Part shown: piece by piece, positions 8,208 to 16,846 of the stretch
How the letters are laid out: each line of letters starts with the position of its first letter
Numbering within the stretch: position 1 is the stretch's first letter
Source: Chloroflexota bacterium
GTDB taxonomy: Bacteria > Chloroflexota > Anaerolineae > Ardenticatenales > JAADHH01
NCBI GenBank assembly: GCA_013151955.1
Contig: JAADHH010000101.1
Location: forward strand, 1 to 43,796
Direction of reading: 5' to 3'
DNA: 43,796 nt
Position numbers and translations under genes: made by a program
The notes under the pieces: generated by a model
Databases searched by the model: none
What the model was told of the DNA's origin: nothing
What the model saw: only the letters and a program-made list of their open reading frames with translations

Positions 8208-9458
8208 TCACGGAGTATACCGCTGTATGACGAGGCAGCCGTTTTGCCCGCCGAAGCCAAAGGCATTGTTCATGACCACATCCACCTGCGCCGGACGGGC
8301 TTTCAGCGGCACGTAATCCAGGTCGCATTGCGGGTCGGGGTTGGTCAGATTGATGGTCGGCGGGATCAGGCCGTTTTGGATCACGAGCACGCTGGCGACG
8401 GCAGAGACAGCCCCGGCTGCGCCCAGCGTGTGGCCAACCATGGACTTGATCGAGCTGATCGGCACCTGATAGGCAGCCTCCCCAAACACCTCTTTGATGG
8501 CCAAAGTTTCCGAAAGGTCGTTGAGCGGTGTGCCGGTGCCATGCGCCGAGATGTAGTGCACATCCTCCGGCTGCAGGCCGGCATCCCGCAGAGCCAGTTG
8601 CATGGCGTGTGCAGCACCGTGACCGGCCGGTTCGGGGGCGATGAGGTGGAAGGCATCTTCAGAGATTCCATAGCCGGTAACTTCAGCCAGGATGGATGTG
8701 TCCCGCGCCAGGGCGTGTTCCTCCGTTTCCAGGATGACCACGGCGGCACCTTCGCCCATCACCGTGCCGTTGCGTTGCACGTCGAAGGGACGGCAAGCTC
8801 CTTGCGGGTCGTCGTTTGTCGTCGAGAGGGCCTGGATGCGCCAGAAGGCGGCCATGGCCAGGGGATTGAGGATGGCCTCGGTACCACCGGCAATCATCAC
8901 ATCGACGTCGCCACGCTCCAGCCGGCGCGCGGCCTCCCCGATGGCATAGATGCCGGTCGCGCAAGCAGCCACAGGTGCGCTGGCCAGCCCACGGGCACCC
9001 AGCATCATGGCAATGTTGCAGGCTCCCATGTTGATCAGCACCGAAGGGACCGTGGTAGGCACGATGCGACGGGCCCCCTTCTTCAGCAGGATGTCGTGTT
9101 GTTCCAGCACATCGCTCAGGCTGCCGACGGCGTTCCCCATCTCCACGCCAACGCGCCAGCTATCTTCCTTGCCAATGTCCAACTGGCTTTCCTCCAGGGC
9201 CATTTTTGTAGCGGCCCAGGCCAGATGGGTAAAACGGGCCGTGCGCTTGGCCATACGAGTGTCCATGTAGTCAAGTGGATCGAAACCGCGCACCTCGGCG
9301 GCGATTTGGACGGGGAGGTCGTCAACTTCGAATTGGGAGACACGGTCCACGGCAGAGCGACCCTGGCTCAGCCCATCCCACAACACATCCATCCCTTCAC
9401 CGAAGGGGGTTACCGCTCCTGTGCCGGTAATGACGACACGATGATTTTGTCTAGGCAT
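8208..9458 (-). CDS. fabF: beta-ketoacyl-ACP synthase II (first copy)
   Basis: 416 aa, normal FabF length. It condenses malonyl-ACP with acyl-ACP in fatty acid elongation. The Cys-His-His triad is complete: C166 in AACATG, H306 in SAHGTGTP, H343 in VGHTLGAAG. The start overlaps the end of plsX by 8 bp, so the two are translationally linked. A second fabF lies divergently at 11588. Neither has fabD, fabG, fabZ or acpP beside it, so those functions must be elsewhere. Confidence 0.95.
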   Translation of the reverse strand: MPRQNHRVVITGTGAVTPFGEGMDVLWDGLSQGRSAVDRVSQFEVDDLPVQIAAEVRGFDPLDYMDTRMAKRTARFTHLAWAATKMALEESQLDIGKEDSWRVGVEMGNAVGSLSDVLEQHDILLKKGARRIVPTTVPSVLINMGACNIAMMLGARGLASAPVAACATGIYAIGEAARRLERGDVDVMIAGGTEAILNPLAMAAFWRIQALSTTNDDPQGACRPFDVQRNGTVMGEGAAVVILETEEHALARDTSILAEVTGYGISEDAFHLIAPEPAGHGAAHAMQLALRDAGLQPEDVHYISAHGTGTPLNDLSETLAIKEVFGEAAYQVPISSIKSMVGHTLGAAGAVSAVASVLVIQNGLIPPTINLTNPDPQCDLDYVPLKARPAQVDVVMNNAFGFGGQNGCLVIQRYTP

Positions 9459-10461
9459 TTTCTTCTCCTACCACATCAGCGAGTTCTGTTTGCAATGCTC
9501 CTACCAAATGCTTCTCCACGGCCAGACGCGCCTGCCCCATGGCTCCAATGACGGCTTGGGCCCGAGAGCGACCATGCCCGATCAAACTAACGCCGTTCAC
9601 GCCCAGGAGCGGCATGGCCCCAATATAGGCGTAGCTGTTTTCTGTTTGCAGGCGGTGGAGCAGGGGCAATACCATCTCCTGCGCAATATTGGCCGGCAAG
9701 GCTTCCCGCAACGCAGCGGCCACGCGATCGAGCAGGACTTCTGCCAGGCCTTCGCTCACTTTCAGGGCGATGTTGCCGGTGAGGCCGTCGCAAACAATGA
9801 CATTGGCCGTGCCGCGCGGCAGGTCCAATCCTTCGAGATTGCCGATAAAATTCAGATTGCTCTGTTGCAGCATGTCAAACGCCTGCCGGCTGACTCGGCC
9901 CCCCTTGTTATCCTCGGTCCCATTGGTGAGCAGGCCGACAGTAGGGTGCGGGATATTGTGCATCGCGTGCATGAAAGCGCTCCCGGCGGCGGCGAACTGC
10001 AACAGGTGACGGGGACGCACATCCACATTGGCGCCGGCATCGATGAGCAGCGTTTTGGGCTGGATGGAGAGATAGGGAACACCGACGGCCGGGCGGTCTA
10101 TACCCGGCAACCGCCCCAGGGTGAAGAGTGCAGAGACCAGGCCCGCTCCCGTATGTCCCAACGTGACGGCAGCGTCTGCCTGTCCATCTCGCACGAGCCG
10201 GTTGGCCACAGTCACCGAGGCATCGGGGCGGGCCCGTACTGCCCGCACCGGGTCTTCATTCATCGCCAAAGACTGTGTGGCCGGCACCACATCTACGCGG
10301 GCCATGGTCAGGTCGTGCTGTTGCACGATCGGCGCAATGGCTTGCGGGTCGCCGACCAACAGTGTATGGACGTTGTGGATTCGGGCGGCCTCGATACCGC
10401 CACGCACCAACTCGGCTGGCGCGTAGTCGCCTCCCATGACGTCAAGCGCGATGCGTATCAT
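9451..10461 (-). CDS. plsX: phosphate acyltransferase PlsX
   Basis: 336 aa. It converts acyl-ACP to acyl-phosphate, the donor for PlsY in phosphatidic acid synthesis; it is peripheral at the membrane. The start MIRIALDVMGGDYAP is the family signature (ATG 10461); there is no clear ribosome site, and 46 bp separate it from the degV-family gene upstream. The body has the expected GHTGAGLVSALFTLGR, NVIVCDGLTGNIALK and LLGVNGVSLIGHG segments. With DegV upstream and FabF downstream this forms a fatty-acid-to-phospholipid unit. Confidence 0.95.
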   Translation of the reverse strand: MIRIALDVMGGDYAPAELVRGGIEAARIHNVHTLLVGDPQAIAPIVQQHDLTMARVDVVPATQSLAMNEDPVRAVRARPDASVTVANRLVRDGQADAAVTLGHTGAGLVSALFTLGRLPGIDRPAVGVPYLSIQPKTLLIDAGANVDVRPRHLLQFAAAGSAFMHAMHNIPHPTVGLLTNGTEDNKGGRVSRQAFDMLQQSNLNFIGNLEGLDLPRGTANVIVCDGLTGNIALKVSEGLAEVLLDRVAAALREALPANIAQEMVLPLLHRLQTENSYAYIGAMPLLGVNGVSLIGHGRSRAQAVIGAMGQARLAVEKHLVGALQTELADVVGEENA

Positions 10462-10507
10462 AGAGTGGATGATACCACAATTTCCGTGGTGTGGCAAACC
10501 GTTGATT

Positions 10508-11368
10508 CTATTCCCAGCGCGCGGTAACGCCCAGCAGGCCGGGGCCAAAGTGTACCGTGAGACCGGGGCCAAAATCGCCGATCAGAATATCGTCACGGGG
10601 GAAGTCGAACGTTTCCGCGGCCATGTCGGCCAGTTCCAGCGCGGAGGGCAAGACGTTGCCATGCACCACGCCCAGCCGGCGAATGGTATGGTCTCCCACC
10701 GCTTCTTGCATCAAGCCAATCACGCGGGTGAACCCGCCACGGCGCGTGCGCACCTGATCGACGACCTTGGGAACGCCCTCGTCAATGGCAATCACCGGCT
10801 GGACTTTCACGGCGGCCTGGATGGACTGTTCAGCTCCGTGGGTACGACCGCTGCGCTCCAAGTGTTCCACCTGGGTGACGGTGAAGAACATGGCGCTGTG
10901 CGCCTTCACGCGCTCGATCGCGGCCAGCGCATCTTCCGCGCTTCCGCCGGCCTCCACAGCATCTATGGCTTCGCGCAACATGAAGGCCATGTGCAGAGAG
11001 GTACTCTCGGAATCGACCACGTGGATGTTGGCCCCCTCCCCTTCTACCATCTTCTTGGCCAGTTCGGCGCTGTTGCAGGTTCCGCTAGACCTCGCCGTCA
11101 CGTGGATCGAGATGATGTCTGTGGCCCCTTCGGCCATGAGCCGGCGATATATCTCGGCCACATCGGACGGCGTAGGCTGAGAAGAGGTAGGAAGTCCCTC
11201 TGCATCGGCCAGCCGCCGGTAGAATTCGGCCACCGATTGTTCGCCATTATCTATCATGCTCTCCTCTCCAAAGAGTACGTATATCGGGGCGATAGCTATT
11301 CCCCACGCGGCGATTAGGCGATCGGGCAAGTTTATGGTAGAATCAGATACAAAGCGTACGATTTGCAT
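10508..11368 (-). CDS. DegV-family fatty-acid-binding protein
   Basis: 286 aa, full family length, start ATG 11368 after AAAGGA. DegV/FakB proteins hold one fatty acid in a two-domain fold and, where a FakA kinase is present, present it for phosphorylation to acyl-phosphate. The N-terminal FVSDSTINLP and TSSQPTPSD segments and the later IHVTARSSGTCNSAELA segment match the ligand-carboxylate binding regions of the family. It is first in a run with plsX, the other source of acyl-phosphate, which supports a role in exogenous or recycled fatty acid use. No FakA-like DAK kinase is in the window. Confidence 0.88.
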   Translation of the reverse strand: MQIVRFVSDSTINLPDRLIAAWGIAIAPIYVLFGEESMIDNGEQSVAEFYRRLADAEGLPTSSQPTPSDVAEIYRRLMAEGATDIISIHVTARSSGTCNSAELAKKMVEGEGANIHVVDSESTSLHMAFMLREAIDAVEAGGSAEDALAAIERVKAHSAMFFTVTQVEHLERSGRTHGAEQSIQAAVKVQPVIAIDEGVPKVVDQVRTRRGGFTRVIGLMQEAVGDHTIRRLGVVHGNVLPSALELADMAAETFDFPRDDILIGDFGPGLTVHFGPGLLGVTARWE

Positions 11369-11421
11369 GGGACAGTCCTTTCGTATGATTTGGTCTTCTG
11401 GCTGTGCAAATGGCCCCTCTT

Positions 11422-11493
11422 AATAATAACACCAAAAAAGAGAGAGAGATACGCCTTGGGCCGTATCGAATTCCGGTTCGGGGTGTTATTATT
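11422..11493. promoter_or_regulatory. 72-nt nested inverted-repeat element in the lipid-gene divergent spacer
   Basis: Outer arms AATAATAACACC (11422-11433) and GGTGTTATTATT (11482-11493) are perfect 12-mers. They enclose a purine run and two hairpins: GATACG/CGTATC (11448-11467) and CGAA/TTCG (11467-11480). It sits 54 bp from the degV-family start and 95 bp from the fabF start, so it could be a structured leader on either strand or paired operators. It is not a family I recognise. No convincing promoter was found in the rest of 11369-11587. Confidence 0.55.
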
Positions 11494-11587
11494 GTAGGGA
11501 CGCACACGTGACTGGCACAGTTTTTTTGAAACTCTAGCCGTCTCTGCTGCGAATAGGAAATGATCACCGTTAAAAAGTGGAGGAATA

Positions 11588-12841
11588 ATGCGCAGGAAAA
11601 ACAAGAGCCGTGTTGTGATCACAGGGCTTGGTGCAGTAACACCAGTAGGGAATGATATGCCCACCTCTTGGCGTGCGCTCTTGGCCGGGCAATCAGGCAT
11701 AGATCGCATCACCCAGTTTGACCCTTCTCCCTTTGCCACCCAAATTGCCGGAGAGGTCAAGGACTTTGATCCGCAACAGTACATGAACAGAAAAGAGGCG
11801 CGGCGCAGCGACCGCTATCTGCACTTTGCGGTGGCGGCGAGCGACGAGGCGCTGGCCGATGCGCAACTCGATCTGGCCGCGACAAATCGAGACCGTGTCG
11901 GGGTGTTGATTGGCTCGGCTATCGGGGGAATCGGCACCTTGCTCAGAGAGTCCGAGACGCTGCGTACACGCGGCCCCAACCGGGTGAGCCCCTTCTTCCT
12001 GCCGGCGATGATCGCCGACACCGCCGGCGCACAGATTGCGATCCGGCACAGCTTGCGTGGCCCTAGTTTCGCCGTCGTTTCGGCCTGTGCCACCGGTGGC
12101 AACGCCATCGGCGAAGCGGCGAAGATCATTCAACGAGGCGATGCGGACATCATGATCGCCGGAGGGAGCGAGGCCGGCATCGTATCGCTTGCCTTTGCCG
12201 GCTTCAACGTGATGCGCGCTCTTTCCACACGCAACGACGAACCACAGCGGGCCAGTCGCCCCTTCGACGCTACGCGCGACGGATTCGTGATCGGTGAAGG
12301 GGCCGCCGTAATGACCTTGGAACGGTTTGAAAATGCCGTAGAACGGGGTGCGCGAATCTATGCGGAGGTTCTGGGTTACAGCACCACCGTGGATGGCTTC
12401 CACCTGGCAGCCCCGGCCAAAAACGGAGCCGGCCTGCAACTGGCCATACGCACTGCACTGCAAGAAAGTGGCTTGCAACCAGAAGAAGTCGATTACATCA
12501 ATGCCCACGGCACCAGTACCGACCTAAATGACCGCAATGAAACGGCGGCAATCAAGGCCGTCTTCGGTGAACACGCCTATCGCCTCGCCGTCAGCTCGAC
12601 GAAATCGATGATCGGCCATTGCTTCGGCGCTTCCGGGGCCATCGAGCTTGCCATCTGCGCCAAGGTTGTGAAAGAGCAGGTGATTCCGCCAACGATCAAC
12701 TACCGCACTCCGGATCCAGACTGCGATCTCGATTACGTGCCCAACGACGCTCGCCGGGCGCACGTCCGCGCGGCAATGTCCAACTCCATGGGCCTGGGCG
12801 GGCACAACGCTTGTGTGATCTTGGGGCAAGTGGAGACGTAA
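11588..12841 (+). CDS. fabF: beta-ketoacyl-ACP synthase II (second copy)
   Basis: 417 aa, start ATG 11588 after GTGGAGGAATA. The triad is complete: C167 in SACATGG, H307 in NAHGTSTD, H344 in IGHCFGASG. It is clearly paralogous to the 8208-9458 gene but diverged, e.g. GTSTDLNDRNETAAIK against GTGTPLNDLSETLAIK, which suggests different acyl-chain preference or regulation. It is transcribed with fabH, 22 bp downstream. Confidence 0.95.
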   Translation: MRRKNKSRVVITGLGAVTPVGNDMPTSWRALLAGQSGIDRITQFDPSPFATQIAGEVKDFDPQQYMNRKEARRSDRYLHFAVAASDEALADAQLDLAATNRDRVGVLIGSAIGGIGTLLRESETLRTRGPNRVSPFFLPAMIADTAGAQIAIRHSLRGPSFAVVSACATGGNAIGEAAKIIQRGDADIMIAGGSEAGIVSLAFAGFNVMRALSTRNDEPQRASRPFDATRDGFVIGEGAAVMTLERFENAVERGARIYAEVLGYSTTVDGFHLAAPAKNGAGLQLAIRTALQESGLQPEEVDYINAHGTSTDLNDRNETAAIKAVFGEHAYRLAVSSTKSMIGHCFGASGAIELAICAKVVKEQVIPPTINYRTPDPDCDLDYVPNDARRAHVRAAMSNSMGLGGHNACVILGQVET

Positions 12842-12863
12842 GGCAGAAGGAGAAACAAATCCA

Positions 12864-13997
12864 ATGCAATATGCACATATTTCCGGCTGGGGCAAATACG
12901 TCCCCGCACGCCGGATGACCAATGACGACCTGGCACAACTTGTCGAAACTTCGGACGACTGGATTCAGACTCGTACAGGGATCGTCGAACGACGCATAGT
13001 AGACGAAGGGGAAACGGCCATCACAATGGCCGTGAAAGCGGCACGGGAAGCCCTGCAAGTCGCCCATTTCAGCCCCCGCCACGTAGACTTGATCATCGTG
13101 GCCACGTTCTCCCCCGACCGGGTCATGCCCTCTACGGCTTGCATGGTGCAAGACGCGATTGGAGCCGACGGTGCCGCCGCCTTCGACGTGAACGCGGCCT
13201 GTTCCGGCTTCGTCTACGGTTTGGGCATAGCACGCAGCATGTTGATGACCGGCGAGTATAGCAACGCCCTGGTCATCGGCACAGAAGCGGTCTCCCACAT
13301 GTTGAACTGGGAGGATCGCAGCACCTGTGTGCTGTTTGGCGACGGCGCGGGCGCGGTGTTCCTGCAATCTAGCGAGCACCCTGGTGGCATCCTGGCCGTC
13401 ACGCTGGGCGCCGATGGCTCCGGCGGGCAATTCCTGACCGGCCCTACCGTTGGCAACAACTATGTCCCTCAAATTGGGGCGGACCTCGACTTGAACCACC
13501 TGCAAATGAACGGCCCGGCCGTGTTCCGCTTTGCGAGCCGCATTCTGGGCAAAGCGGCCAAGGAATCGGCAAAAGCAGCCGGGCTGGAGATGGAAGACAT
13601 CGAGCTTTTCATTCCTCACCAGGCCAACCTGCGCATCATCAAATCGGCGGCCAAACATCTCAATCTGCCGATGGAAAAAGTGTTCGTCAACCTACAAAAA
13701 TATGGAAACACCTCTTCCGCTTCGATTCCGCTGGCGCTGTGTGAAGCGATAGAAGAGGGCCGGCTGGAGCCCGGTGATCACGTAGTCATGGTTGCCTTTG
13801 GCGCCGGCCTGACCTGGGGAGCGGCAACGATCCAGTGGGCCCGCGCATTGCCGATCCCCCAAGAACCACACTGGCATACGCCAACGCATTGGGCTTGGTA
13901 CCGGCTGTCCCCTTGGCGTTCGCTGGTCTGGCGGGCAACCTTGCGGCTGGACGCATGGGTGGACAGAATCTATCGCCTCATTCGCCATCGCCGGTGA
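12864..13997 (+). CDS. fabH: beta-ketoacyl-ACP synthase III with C-terminal extension
   Basis: 377 aa, start ATG 12864 after GAAGGAGAAA. It starts fatty acid synthesis by condensing an acyl-CoA with malonyl-ACP. The Cys-His-Asn triad is complete: C113 in NAACSGF, H252 in IPHQANLR, N282 in YGNTSSAS. The core ends near WGAATIQW (about residue 328). The last ~45 residues, rich in Trp and Arg, exceed the usual ~320-aa length and have no FabH counterpart that I know; they could form a membrane-contact or partner-binding tail. Confidence 0.93.
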   Translation: MQYAHISGWGKYVPARRMTNDDLAQLVETSDDWIQTRTGIVERRIVDEGETAITMAVKAAREALQVAHFSPRHVDLIIVATFSPDRVMPSTACMVQDAIGADGAAAFDVNAACSGFVYGLGIARSMLMTGEYSNALVIGTEAVSHMLNWEDRSTCVLFGDGAGAVFLQSSEHPGGILAVTLGADGSGGQFLTGPTVGNNYVPQIGADLDLNHLQMNGPAVFRFASRILGKAAKESAKAAGLEMEDIELFIPHQANLRIIKSAAKHLNLPMEKVFVNLQKYGNTSSASIPLALCEAIEEGRLEPGDHVVMVAFGAGLTWGAATIQWARALPIPQEPHWHTPTHWAWYRLSPWRSLVWRATLRLDAWVDRIYRLIRHRR

Positions 13998-14137
13998 GCA
14001 GAATCAGTATCGAGGTGGTGTAGTGTATCCCCCTCGGTGGCAAAAGGTTGCCAACTTTTAGAAATGGGGGGGAGGTACGAGAGGTGTCCCCTCGTCCTCC
14101 GCGGGCATTTGCTGCGCAAGCCCCTATCGGGCAAATC

Positions 14138-14166
14138 TTGCCAACAATACTCGTTTATGCTATAAT
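14138..14166 (+). promoter_or_regulatory. promoter of tRNA-Val
   Basis: TTGCCA (14138-14143), 17-nt spacer, TATAAT (14161-14166) with an upstream TGC giving an extended -10. The tRNA begins 12 nt after the -10. Upstream (13998-14137) there is only a bulged A/T-rich hairpin at 14042-14058 that may end fabH transcription. Confidence 0.8.
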
Positions 14167-14177
14167 GGCACCCAGTC

Positions 14178-14251
14178 GGGCGGTTAGCTCAGTTGGCTAG
14201 AGTGCCACGTTGACATCGTGGAGGTCATTGGTTCGAGTCCAATACCGCCCA
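14178..14251 (+). tRNA. tRNA-Val, anticodon GAC
   Basis: Full cloverleaf: acceptor GGGCGGT/ACCGCCC with discriminator A, D-arm GCTC/GAG, anticodon stem CCACG/CGTGG with loop TTGACAT (anticodon GAC), T-arm with GGTTCGAGTCC. CCA is not encoded. No integrase or broken tRNA copy is nearby. Confidence 0.95.
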
Positions 14252-14264
14252 CAGGCGTCTCGCT

Positions 14265-14293
14265 AAGGGGTTGGGTCAGGTGCCCAACCCTTT
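14265..14293 (+). terminator. rho-independent terminator after tRNA-Val
   Basis: GGGTTGGG (14268-14275) pairs with CCCAACCC (14283-14290), loop of 7 nt, followed by TTT. It begins 14 nt after the tRNA. Confidence 0.75.
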
Positions 14294-14329
14294 CGTATGT
14301 GCCTTGAACCTTTGCGCAGGAGGAGGTGT

Positions 14330-16828
14330 GTGATTGTTCGGATTCTCGACCTCGCTAAGGTAACATCCCTGACACTGGCCCTGCTAATCGGATGGGTCAT
14401 ATTCGCCAACATTCCCCCCACGGGCCGGCCACAATCCCTGGCCCATGCGGCCGCCCCCCACGTCACCCTGATAGGCCCGATCCCTGAAGCGCCTCCACAG
14501 TTCGCCATGTCGGAGTTTGTCCTGAACGTGGATCAACCAATCGTGGAAAACCCCTTCACCGATGTGGTCGTCAGTGGTGTCTTCACCCCCACAAGCGGAG
14601 CGGTCATTCTTGTCAACGGCTTTGCCGATTCCGAAGATGGTTCCCTCTTTCGGCTGCGTTTCACGCCGCTTGAATCCGGCCCGTACGATTATGCCATCAC
14701 CTATCGCGGCCCTGCGCTGACCGAGCAATTCACCGGCAGCTTCACCGCGCCACCCTCTGAATCGAAAGGATTCGTGCGACCGGACCCTGCGCACCCCTAC
14801 AGCTTTCGCTTCGACAACGGCGAACCCTTCTTTCCGGCCGGCATCCAGGCTTGGACCCTCGGCAAGCAGGCGTCACCGTGGGGATTCATCGACGAAGCAG
14901 CCTATTACAATCACAACGTGCTGAAAGTCTGGTTGCTGGGTGCGCCCGCCTCCGATGCCGCGCCCCCTTGCACGGCTTGTTCCCCGTGGTCAGACGACTA
15001 TATCACCTGGCCCTTCGCCGGGACCTACCATCAGCCGGACTACACCCGTTTTGATCTGGCATTTTGGCAGAGATTGGACATAGCTATTCGAGACGCAGCG
15101 GACAAAAACCTGCACATCGAAATGGTACTGATGGATTACGCATGGTTCCCTTTTCAAATACCGGACCCAGATGTGCAACGATTCATGGACTATGCGTTGG
15201 CTCGCTACGGTGCCGATCCCGCTATTCTCCTTTGGGAGGTGATGAACGAATGGGATCGCATTGAAGGAAATTATAATGACCTTGACCTTGCCCCGTGGGT
15301 ACGTTACTTGGGCACGTACATGCGTGATCACGACCCTTACCACCATCCGGTAGCAGTCAGCGGCGGTTGCAATGCCGACTCCTTCCCTCAAGAGGACTGG
15401 ACCGATGTTACAATCATTCACGGATGTACCCACGATTTCTACCAGTTTACTCTGGAAAATCGCGTTTACAACAAACCGGTCTACATGGACGAGGCGGCTC
15501 AGGAAAAGAAGGAGGCTTCCACCAAACGTATGGAGTGGTGGAAAGTAGCCATGGCCGGTGGTTTCATCAACTTTCGTTCCTGGATAGCAGATTTGGCCGC
15601 GCCCGGCACAGTCTCCGGCCAACAGTACTGGCCCTATTTCGCACGCTTCTGGGAAGAAGTTCCCCACCAGACGCTCGCCCCACACAACGAGGTCGTGACC
15701 CATCAGCCGGCCGGCGACACAGCCTACGCCCTGGCCGACCCCGGCGTAACGTACGTCGTCTACCTGCTCGGCCCGGCCGGCGGCCCGCTGACCTTGTCCG
15801 CCCCCGCCGGCGACTATTGGGCACGCTGGTACGACACCAAACAAGGGCTCGACGTTTGGGGGCCGGCGCTCGTACACAGCCCCGGCCAGATCACCCTGGG
15901 CAGCCCCCCCTTCACCGACGACATCGTACTGCACGTGTGGCGAAATACACCGACACCCACCGCGACCACGACCCCTTCACCGACGCCACGCGCTACGGCT
16001 ACAGCTACGCCCAGCGCCACCCCTTCGCGCACGCCCATGCCCACTTCCACAGCCACCGCCACCCCTTCGCCGACCCCCACAGCCACCGTCGCAACCATCG
16101 CTGTGTCGTGGTCGGGAGATGACGCAGTCGCCGACAGTTGGCTGCTGCCGGAAAGTCCGGCCGAGAATATGGGTGCGGCGAAGCAGGCCCGCCTGCGTGC
16201 CCACCAGAGTGACCGCCTGCTCTACCGCGCCTTGAAGCTGGCGGACGTGCCGCAATACGCCTCGGTCGTCACCGCCACGCTCTGTTTACACGTCAGCGGG
16301 GGACAGAATCAGGCATCGTTGGTCGCCTATCCGGTGCGCCGGCCTTGGTCCGAAATGTCGGTCACGTACAATTCACCCTGGAAGTTGCCCGGTCTCACTC
16401 CCCCGGATGACTATCTTGAATTGGAAATTGCGGGAGAACCGGCCTCATCACCGGACATTATCTGCTTTGATCTGACCTCGCTGGTGCAGGCATGGTTGGC
16501 CGGCTTCCCCAACGACGGAATCGTCGTACGACGGACCGATAATACCGATGAATCATACGTGGTGGGAACCAGTGAAGGAGATCAAGCGCTCGTCCCTGTT
16601 TTGCAGATGACCTATTCCGCAGGGCGCATCTTGCCCTGCACCCTCCTCGATGTCAACCACGATGGGGCGATAGATATTGTGGATATCCAGTTGGTCGCCG
16701 TACACTGGGACGAACGGTTGGGAGATGCAAACTTCTCTCCCGAGCTAGACATAGATGCGGATGGAGACATTGACCTGACAGACGCTATGTTGGTCACTCG
16801 CCGGTGGGGCGGGTCCTGCAGCAACTGA
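14330..16828 (+). CDS. secreted DUF5060/GH-A-like glycoside hydrolase with DNRLRE and dockerin domains
   Basis: 832 aa from GTG 14330, which follows AGGAGG with a 6-nt gap; the in-frame ATG at 14297 overlaps the tRNA terminator region and has no ribosome site. Order: signal peptide (~1-40); beta-sandwich resembling DUF5060 (~46-145); TIM-barrel cellulase-like domain with acid/base E307 in VMNEWD and nucleophile E388 in VYMDEA; Thr/Pro/Ala linker (~542-589); DNRLRE-type beta domain (~590-765), a module often seen on surface proteins; and a dockerin-like end with two Ca-binding loops, DVNHDGAIDIVD and DIDADGDIDLTD. It should cut a plant-type or exopolysaccharide outside the cell. The exact GH family is uncertain. 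A CAX gene follows 18 bp downstream. Confidence 0.8.
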   Translation: MIVRILDLAKVTSLTLALLIGWVIFANIPPTGRPQSLAHAAAPHVTLIGPIPEAPPQFAMSEFVLNVDQPIVENPFTDVVVSGVFTPTSGAVILVNGFADSEDGSLFRLRFTPLESGPYDYAITYRGPALTEQFTGSFTAPPSESKGFVRPDPAHPYSFRFDNGEPFFPAGIQAWTLGKQASPWGFIDEAAYYNHNVLKVWLLGAPASDAAPPCTACSPWSDDYITWPFAGTYHQPDYTRFDLAFWQRLDIAIRDAADKNLHIEMVLMDYAWFPFQIPDPDVQRFMDYALARYGADPAILLWEVMNEWDRIEGNYNDLDLAPWVRYLGTYMRDHDPYHHPVAVSGGCNADSFPQEDWTDVTIIHGCTHDFYQFTLENRVYNKPVYMDEAAQEKKEASTKRMEWWKVAMAGGFINFRSWIADLAAPGTVSGQQYWPYFARFWEEVPHQTLAPHNEVVTHQPAGDTAYALADPGVTYVVYLLGPAGGPLTLSAPAGDYWARWYDTKQGLDVWGPALVHSPGQITLGSPPFTDDIVLHVWRNTPTPTATTTPSPTPRATATATPSATPSRTPMPTSTATATPSPTPTATVATIAVSWSGDDAVADSWLLPESPAENMGAAKQARLRAHQSDRLLYRALKLADVPQYASVVTATLCLHVSGGQNQASLVAYPVRRPWSEMSVTYNSPWKLPGLTPPDDYLELEIAGEPASSPDIICFDLTSLVQAWLAGFPNDGIVVRRTDNTDESYVVGTSEGDQALVPVLQMTYSAGRILPCTLLDVNHDGAIDIVDIQLVAVHWDERLGDANFSPELDIDADGDIDLTDAMLVTRRWGGSCSN

Positions 16829-16846
16829 ATTACAGGAGGTTTACCC

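Noticed and set aside
8202-9551. 449-codon open frame on the plus strand
   Set aside because: Antisense to fabF, which has a full catalytic triad and correct length.
11513-11530. TGGCAC element suggesting a sigma54 promoter before the second fabF
   Set aside because: The required GC of the -12 box is absent at the right spacing; the sequence there is a T-run.
14178-14251. tRNA-Val as an attachment site for an integrated element
   Set aside because: No integrase, no duplicated tRNA end and no phage or conjugation genes on either side.
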